This document shows positions 56,964 through 64,000 of a DNA stretch of 64,000 nucleotides, in pieces (within the stretch, counting starts at the first letter, position 1; the number at the start of each line of letters is the position of its first letter). The notes below the pieces were generated by a model. It saw only the letters and a program-made list of their open reading frames with translations. It made no database searches and was not told where the DNA came from. Made by a program: the position numbers and the translations under genes. This DNA is from Ampelocalamus luodianensis (lineage: Eukaryota; Streptophyta; Magnoliopsida; Poales; Poaceae), in assembly GCA_036346255.1 (NCBI GenBank), contig CM070634.1, positions 87,051,020 to 87,115,019 of the forward strand, read 5' to 3'.

Positions 56964-57299
56964 CTGGTTTACCTTCTTGAATCAATACACCACCTATCCC
57001 AATCCCGCTAGCATCACATTCAATCTCAAAAGTCTTACCAAAATCGGGAGTTGGAGTAGGGGTGCTTGGTGAGCTTCTCTTTCAATAAGTGGAATGCCTT
57101 CTCTTGCGCAGTCCCCATTGGAATGACACTCCTTTCTTTGTCAATTCATTCAATGGTGCGCAATGGTGCTGAAATCCCGCACAAAGCGTCGATAGAATCC
57201 GGCAAGTCCATGGAAGCTCCGCACTGTGACACGATGAGTGGCGTCGGCCGACTTTGGATGGCTGCGGTCTTTGCCCCATCCACCTCAATTCCTGTGGTG

Positions 57300-58094
57300 T
57301 CACAACATAACCAAGAAACGCAACTCGATCGGTGCAAAGGTGCACTTCTCAAGGTTACCAAACAAACGTGCATTTCTCAAGGCATTAAAAACAGCACGTA
57401 TATGATTCAAGTGTAGCTCATGTGACTTGCTATAAATCAAGATATCATCAAAATAAACCACCACAAATTTCCCAATGAAAAGACGTAAAACCTCGTTCAT
57501 TAATCGCATGAAGGTACTAGGTGCATTAGTTAGACCAAAAGGCATCACTAACCATTCATATAGTCCGAACTTAGTTTTAAAAGCAGTTTTCCATTCATCT
57601 CCCAGTTTCATTCTAATCTGGTGGTAGCCACTTCGCAAGTCAATCTTTGTGAAAATAATAGCGCCACTCAACTCATCAAGCATGTCGGCTAGCCTAGGAA
57701 TAGGATGACGATACCTTATGGTAATATTATTAATGGCTCTACAATCAACACACATACGCCAAGTTCTATCTTTCTTAGGAACCAAAAGAACAGGAACAGC
57801 ACAAGGACTAAGGCTTTCTCTTACATACCCACGGTCCAAAAGATCTTGGACTTGTCGCTGAATTTCCTTAGTCTCCTCTGGATTGGTCCTATATGCAACA
57901 CGGTTTGGCAAAGTCGCTCCCGGAATCAAATCAATTTGATGCTCTATCCCTCGAATAGGGGGCAACCCCGGGGGTATATCAGCTGGAAATACATCCACAT
58001 ACTCCCGCAAAAGATTAGCAATGAGGGGCAAAGAGCTAGATATATCTTTAAGTGAAAATAAAGCATCTTTGCATATCAAAGCATAGCATAGCAC
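57300..58094 (-). pseudogene. Gypsy reverse transcriptase
   Basis: An open stretch of 264 codons holds the Ty3/gypsy reverse transcriptase blocks in order: EYVDVFPADIPPGLPP, GYVRESLSPCAVPVLLVPKK, MCVDCRAINNIT, FTKIDLRSGYHQIR, FGLYEWLVMPFGLTNAPSTF and VVYFDDILIYS, with the YFDD catalytic motif intact. This is the best preserved part of the element. It is linked by frameshift to RNase H on its 3' side. Confidence 0.93.
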
Positions 58095-58291
58095 TCATTA
58101 TCACAAATTTCAGCAAGCTCAGTTTAGTGGCAAGCATGACACACCCTTTCAATTTAATTCCTCGGCCTTGGAACTAGGCGCCACTTTCTCCTTTTAGGTG
58201 GGTAAACATGTTTCGCTACTTGTTGATTTTCAAATTATGTTCATTGGTGTTTCTTTCATTGCTAGCACGCTCTACTTCATCTTTCACAATT

Positions 58292-58735
58292 TCAAAGAGT
58301 GTCAAAGGCAACAACAATCTTCTTACCCCTATGTGAGAATGAGTAGGTATTAGCTCTACCATGGTGCAAAACATCATTATCATATATCCAAGGCCTACCG
58401 AGCAACAAAGAGCATGCTTGCATAGGCACTACATCAAAGTCGGTACTATCTTTGTAATTACCAGTTGAAAATTGTACTCTCACAACTTTGTTTACCTTTC
58501 ACTTACCACACGAATTGAACCATTGGATGTAGTAGGGATGTGGGTGTGGTTGTGTGGTCAAACCAAGCTTCTCGACCATCTCGGAGCTTGCAAGGTTGTT
58601 GCAACTCCCTCCATCAATGATGACTATGCAGGCTCTCTCCTTCACGAGGAATCTGGATTGGAACAAGTTGTGCCGCTGATTTTGCTCCACTCTCTCTAGT
58701 TGTGCGCTCAGCACTCGTTGCGCAACAAGGCTCAC
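58292..58735 (-). pseudogene. Gypsy aspartic protease region
   Basis: IIDGGSCNNLASSEMVEKL (protease active-site region, DGGSCNN form common in plant gypsy) and, in a neighbouring frame, FDVVPMQACSLLLGRPW (the second conserved loop). Frame breaks lie between them near 58490. Confidence 0.85.
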
Positions 58736-59579
58736 ATGAGTCCTGTGTCAGCAGACTACTTGTTCTTCCACATCATCGCATCAACTGTCAGTCTCATCTC
58801 CTCCACTGCAATGTTAGCTGCAAGCACATACTCATCCTCAATATCACTAGCACTTACATAACCTCCGTCTTGGTGGCAAGGTAGGCTCGGCGACTTGGCG
58901 ATCCCTCATGACATGGCCCATTCCCTTGCAACGATGGCAAATAAGCCCGATCGTGCGACTGTGGAAGCAACCAAGAAGAACTCTTGGTGGAGCACGCACA
59001 CTAGTAGATTTGTTTACCTCGGGTGCATGTGTTGGTGTCGGAGGTCTTCTGAACGCGCCCTACTCGAGGAGGGGGCGGACGCGTAGTGAAGGTTGGGCCG
59101 TTTTAACGTGCCACGATGTTGATCGTGGTGTAGACGTGCTTCCAAAATGGTTCCTTGGCCTCTGCTTATCGACCACGCAATTCTTTTTACGCCAAACAAG
59201 CAAGGTGGAACAATCTAGGAACACTATCATATTCTTTGTAGTCAACTATGTCACGAATTTCACGTATTAGTCCTCCATAAAAGCGTGCCATAGCACCTCT
59301 TCATCCTCAATAATATCACAACGCAACATACTAATTTGTAGCTCCCGATAATATTCTTCTCTGATCTATTACCTTGGTTTAAGCGCTGCAATTTCTTACG
59401 CAAGTCCTTTTAAAAGAGGTGGAATAAATCATTACGCATAGCAACCTTTAAAGCATCCGGTAGTAGGCGCTAATCCATCATTGCATACTCTACTCCACCA
59501 AATGATGGTAAAATTTTAAATTCACTTGTAGCTTGCCTAACTCTATGCACTTGGGAACTAAGTGAGCATTAAATTTCTG

Positions 59580-60080
59580 TTCTCCGTCATCTCTCAATCT
59601 AAATATACTTCACATCATAAGCACCCGCAAAAGATGGTATAGTGAACTTGACTTTAGCATATGGATCATCATTATCACGTGCATTATGTTGCGGAAAGTT
59701 ATTACCTCTCATACCTTGACGGTTGAAGTTCAATCGGTTCCGTTGTCGTGCATCAAGGGCATCGCGATTGCGCATCTCATTATCGTTGTCGATCTCATGG
59801 TCGTGGATCGCACCTTGAGGATCCACACGACCATTGTTCGGCGGTTGATTGGCCATACCATCAATACGTGCATTGAGTGTTGCAATGCTAGCATTGAGTC
59901 GTTGTAGTGTAGCATTTGTCTATGCAAACTTCCTTTCGATGTCGTCATTAATAGCATGACGGTGCTCATCCAACACCCTTGTAAGCTCTTCCTCACAACA
60001 CAATCTTGCGCATTCAATTCCTCACCGCCATTGTTAGTAGGAGACAAAAGACAACACAAATGTATTATCCCTACCAACTA
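59580..60080 (-). pseudogene. Gypsy gag remnant
   Basis: DPYAKVKFTIPSFAGAYD is the conserved start of the retrotransposon gag domain, preceded by an Asn/Asp/Arg-rich leader. The rest of gag toward 58900 is broken into short frames. Confidence 0.75.
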
Positions 60081-60717
60081 CTAGGTGTTGGAAGGTGGAA
60101 TCACACACTCTCAGCGTCTTACCAAGCTCTTATGAATTTCTTACCAAATTGCGGCGGTGGTCCGATCGGAGAGGGTGGGATGTATGGCTGCGGCGGAGGC
60201 GAATGCGAAGATCCAAATCGAGGCCAAAAGTGCGTGGAGCTCGGACAGGCAATGTTTAGTAGCAAGGAGCAGCAATAATGAAATCAGATTAGCAATGTTA
60301 AATCAAAGTCCACGATGCTCGTCACGATTCTTTGGTCCAAACGCGCTCCTAGCACTAGCTCAAGCAAGCCGAAAGATAGGGTAGATACAAGCTCAAAAGA
60401 ACAAAGCTGCAAAGCAACCGTTATCTTGGTGGGTGGTCGTGGAGCTCTGGTGGGTTGTCGTAGACCAACTGAGGGTGGTCGTGAGCCAACTGAGGTGGTC
60501 TCTTTTTCTTTTTGATTCTCTTTTTCTTTTCTCTTTTTTTTTTATTCTTTCTTCTTCTTCTTCTGTTTTGACTGACGAAACCCAACCTAGGATTCCTCTT
60601 TTTTTTTCGCAAGTGACCTTGACTCACAACTCTTCAAAACCCTTTTTCAGGCCTAAGGATAGATATAGGTCACAAACTTTTTCCGGAGAGCAGGGGTAAT
60701 AAGGTAATAAAAGATAC

Positions 60718-60736
60718 TCTCTCTCTCTCTCTGAAC
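60718..60736. repeat. (CT)n microsatellite
   Basis: About nine CT units in the gypsy leader region. Confidence 0.9.
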
Positions 60737-60849
60737 TTTGGCTATCTCTGTTTCGGCTATGGGATTTCTTCTTGATCCTTGTTGGGTCGGACACGATATG
60801 ATGAGCGTGTAGGTGTCCGAGAGCAACTGAAAGCAGATAGACTTGTCGG

Positions 60850-61035
60850 GCGAATACTCGGCGGTGGTCGAACAGGAAGGTGGTCAAACTTCGAGTAGGT
60901 GGTCGAATCGACGAGGTGATCGAACTCGATGTAGGTGGTCGAATCCGATCGGGTGGTCGAATCCGGTAGGTGGTCGGATGGGAATGTTGGCTCGAGTAAG
61001 TGGTCGGATGGGGTGGTGTCACGAGTAAGTGGTCT
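60850..61035. repeat. Degenerate minisatellite, GGTGGTCGAA core
   Basis: About nine units of 16-24 bases built on (G/A)(A/G)GTGGTCGAATC recur through the gypsy leader. A sparser set (60430-60500) lies closer to gag. Confidence 0.8.
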
Positions 61036-61293
61036 GGATGGAGGGTGACTCAATTCTCGGCTATAGCGACAAACCCTAATTGCAACGGATGCAACAAAGG
61101 ACAAGCCGAGATACACGATGACCAAAACAAAGAAAGTCTTGGCGCTAGAAACTAGATCACGGCGACTAGACCAGACAACAAAGACACCGGCGATGGACTC
61201 GAACTCAACAACGCGAATCGAAAACAAAATTGCGAAAGGCACAGTGTATATCCGGAAGGAGTGATGTCCTTCATCTTGTGATGGAGTGAGCCA

Positions 61294-63080
61294 TCTAGAC
61301 TACGTTTGTTGTTGATTTAAGTAGGTATAGACATCTTTATTAGGTTACATTATCTGGTAGATGACAATAACCCATTGATTTTCTAATTCATTCTGCCGGC
61401 AAATATTAAAATAATATTACTATTGAACTACGGTCCAATCGGAAAAAACAACAACAGTTGGACCGGTGAACTGATCATGTGAGCGGTTCGCTTGCCGGTC
61501 CAGTTTTTGTACTATGAGTGCAAGTGTTCAATTCAAACTCTTCTTTTCTCTATGTACTGAAAACACATGACGCATTGTTATACTGATACATAGTCTGAGC
61601 CGTCGATTGTACTGGCATAGAAAAATAGATGATCAATATATTTTCTTATTGTTGATTAATGTATAAATTTCTAGCATTTTTTCTTTTATTTGATTAATAT
61701 GATAATTTCTAGTTTTTCTCCTCTAGGATTAACGTGAGGTTCCCAGAGGAGCCTCAATTAGTATATACATAGATAGATAGTTACCTGTGCGTCATGTGGC
61801 GTTTAATTGTTTAATCGTTGCTGATACTTGATAGCCAGGCATGGATGTATCATATAAACCAATTTACCTATCTACAGGTTGTCGACCTGTCTTGTTCTTT
61901 TTCAATAAGAATGATCCGGTTTAATTTCGCAGATCGTAACAAAATTTAACTGTCCATGTGTACGTACAGCTATATATCTAGTCTTCGTCAACGTCGATCT
62001 CAAGGTACAGGTGAAAATAAATAAAGATGATATAGAATGGAGCAAGATAGTGACATGCGTATCCGGTATCCTCCTGTAAATAAGGTGCAAATGTTCATGA
62101 AAACTTCTGAAAAAACAGTTGACACAAAACAAATGTATTGTGCCACAACATTTCAAATATAAATTCAATGTACACATGAATAAAAAAAAGGGAAATCAGC
62201 TGAAAAGGAAATCATAAAAGAAAAAGGGAAAAGAAAAAGATAGAGCTATTGTTCACTGAAATTTGTCCTTTTCTTTTCTCCAAATGTAAGTCACGCTTTT
62301 AGTTGAATTGTTGCAGGGTGCTTGATTATATCATAACTTATCTAACCATATTTGTTCGGATATTTTTTATGACCGTTTACACCCTATTTTAAGGAGAATA
62401 TGCACTGAATACGCCCTCCGACAACATGTGTACCAAACAACCTGAATTTTAGGGCCAAAATATTTGGTACAACAAATCAATCCCATGTACATATACTATG
62501 CATTGACACATTGTGCATGCATGAAGTAGAAGAACCTTCCTAGCTGGAAGTTCCTCTATTCTATTATTTTCCTTTACCTTGTTTTTCTTGAGAGGATCAT
62601 CTATTCGTTTCAAAGAGCTTTTTAAAACATTAGGCCCATGTATGGCCCAGTGTTAACGCCCCATGGGCTATGGTGTATCTGCTGTCCATACTATTGGGCC
62701 TAAAATAGTTTCTCAAGAAGTCAAATTGGGCCTACGGGAACCCATCTGATCGGCTGGCCCGGTTTAACACAATCACGCCAAGAAAAAAAACCCCACTCAG
62801 CAAACGAACCGCATGCTCACGCAGACGCGAACGTAGTAGTCCTCGAGGCCGTACTATCCGTGCCGTCCGCCGTGCGGGTGCCCACCACACCGCGGGCAGC
62901 CCGCGCGCGCGCGCGACACGTCGCGGACGTACGAACCCAGACTGACGAGGCCTACGTGCGTAGCCAGTAGCCCAGTACTCGCCTCATGCATGTAAGCAGC
63001 TGAGCTAGCTGTACTGTCAGTCTGTAACCATACCTGTGCATGGATTCAGTCAGAGATCGATGCACCATGCATCAGTCCGG
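61294..63080. other. Intergenic, nothing recognised
   Basis: AT-rich to 62800, then a GC-rich patch with a CG run near 62905. No gene, tRNA or bounded element is supported. Confidence 0.5.
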
Positions 63081-63430
63081 AATTTTTTTAAAAAATATTA
63101 TTAATTTCTTTAAAAATATAAAATAAATAATCAATTTTTTTATATAAAACTAGAACTACTGTCGTCATTTGGAATGACGACAATAGCCTACGTATCGGTG
63201 AAAGGGGCTTGAACAACATAGAGAGGTCTCTGTCGCCAGTTGAAATGGCGATATGGATTGTCGTCATTCCAAATGGCAACATGATTCTAAATTTTTTAAT
63301 ATTAAAATATTGAAAAACGGTCATTTGAAATGGCGGCAAGGATTCAGCAAGCCTCTGTCGCCATTCCAAATGGTGACACAATCTATCATGTAAAAAACCC
63401 CAAAATTCTGGCATAACTCATTTTTATTCA
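63080..63430. repeat. Array of GTCGCCATT...AATGGCGAC palindromes
   Basis: At least five short palindromic or half-palindromic modules occur: GTCGTCATTTGGAATGACGAC, CGCCAGTTGAAATGGCGA, GTCGTCATTCCAAATGGCAAC, TCATTTGAAATGGCGGC and GTCGCCATTCCAAATGGTGAC. They are spaced 40-80 bases apart in AT-rich sequence. The design resembles the Pack-MULE terminal repeats at 24908 and 28500, suggesting one end of another DNA transposon. No partner end is visible. Confidence 0.6.
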
Positions 63431-64000
63431 GAAAAAAAAAACAGGGGAGGGAAGGGAGACGAGCAAAGAGGGGTATAGGGGAGGAGAGAAGTTAGCGAAG
63501 CGCTGCCCGTCCGATCGTCTACCTTTTAGATAATTTTTTTAACCGAATAGATTACATAATTTTAGATGTATGGTAACGTAGTGTAGTATGTTGCACATGA
63601 TCCTTTTTCAGTGGGTAGTTTAGTTTTAGATATGTGGTTAATCGTGAAAATTTTGTTTACGATTGAGTACGTGAAATATGTCGACACCACCAACTTCAAA
63701 ATTTACTACGGTCAAGAGACTATTCTTGAGGGTCTTGTGGGGATTTATTTGTGTTATTTTCAATCGGCGATTGTGACCCGAACAAGACTATAGCAGCGTA
63801 CATGGGACGCTGTGATACGATGGTTGTTCCACATATTCGATTTAGACCATGTTGTGTATGATATGAGATTGAGTTGTCTTGCCAACCGAGCACCACAGGG
63901 TGCATATTGGGAGTTAGTGCAGCTCAAGGGAACAAGATCATAGCAATCATATGTACGCAGGGTGAGGGAGGAACGTTAGGATTTGGTCCTTCTGCCCGCA
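63431..64000. other. Window end, nothing supported
   Basis: 63580-63800 has a plus-strand frame of 60 codons with protein-like runs (ILFTIEYVKYVDTTNFKIYY), but no domain is recognised. It could be an old coding remnant. Confidence 0.35.

Larger units (their letters stand above)
55168..61293 (-). mobile_element. Ty3/gypsy retrotransposon, degenerate, full domain order
   Basis: The minus strand carries gag, protease, reverse transcriptase, RNase H and integrase in the Ty3/gypsy order, followed by a tail GPITRARARQLNYEV (about 55320-55370) typical of plant gypsy polyproteins. Similar short sequences GATGAGGACATCACC (near 55410 on minus) and GATGAAGGACATCACTCC (near 61290 on minus) may mark the start of the two LTRs or of the polyprotein tail, but the sequence beyond them does not match, so LTR limits are not assigned. 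Multiple frameshifts make it inactive. Confidence 0.8.

Noticed and set aside
1..64000. CRISPR arrays, operons, ribosome binding sites or bacterial mobile elements
   Set aside because: Split genes with GT-AG introns, TATA boxes, LINEs and LTR elements show plant nuclear DNA. The short palindrome arrays lack constant repeat-spacer spacing.

Overview
This window is nuclear DNA from a grass (Poaceae). The protein genes have plant-type split exons and GC-rich monocot codon use, and the rest is dense plant transposon sequence: grass-type LTR retrotransposons, L1-type LINEs, Mutator-like elements, hAT elements, Tourist and Stowaway MITEs and a tRNA-type SINE. The species cannot be fixed from the sequence alone.

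Only three host gene loci are recognisable. (1) A complete five-exon BREVIS RADIX-like gene on + (3052-7841, 413 aa), with a TATA box at 2940. (2) A mitochondrial-carrier-family gene of the SLC25A44-like plant type on - (37884-38979). It carries an internal frameshift and has no in-frame start codon, so it is called a pseudogene unless the assembly is wrong. (3) A complete intronless DUF716/TMEM45-like membrane protein gene on - (46359-47288, 309 aa). These three genes show no functional link to one another.

Layout. 1-447 is a (TA)n tract and a CACTA transposon end. 448-3051 is upstream sequence and promoter. 3052-7841 is the BRX-like gene. 8258-10060 is a possible Mutator-like element. 11051-14330 is a 3.28-kb solo LTR (copia, SIRE/Maximus type) with target duplication ACTGC. 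14585-23476 holds further LTR-type fragments. 23650-24226 is a SINE with an 18-bp target duplication, itself split by a Tourist MITE. 24820-28755 is a Pack-MULE carrying an exon-intron-exon piece of a plastid PPR gene resembling pTAC2. 28860-32760 is a three-level nest: a + LINE is split by a - LINE, which is split by a 763-bp solo LTR. 34126-36085 is a third LINE, with a hAT element (36086-37389) at its 5' end that carries an SPL transcription-factor exon. 37884-38979 is the carrier pseudogene. 39530-41171 is LTR debris. 43063-45056 is a Stowaway-like MITE and a Mutator-like element. 46359-47288 is the DUF716 gene. 48645-51593 is a deleted copia element with both LTRs. 51989-52816 is a hAT element. 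55168-61293 is a degenerate Ty3/gypsy element. 63080-63430 is an array of short palindromes.

The most interesting content is the traffic of gene pieces through transposons. Two unrelated DNA transposon families here carry identifiable host gene fragments with splice sites still in place. Several other elements hold unexplained GC-rich blocks of coding-like composition. The Pack-MULE also has terminal inverted repeats built from conserved short hairpin modules.
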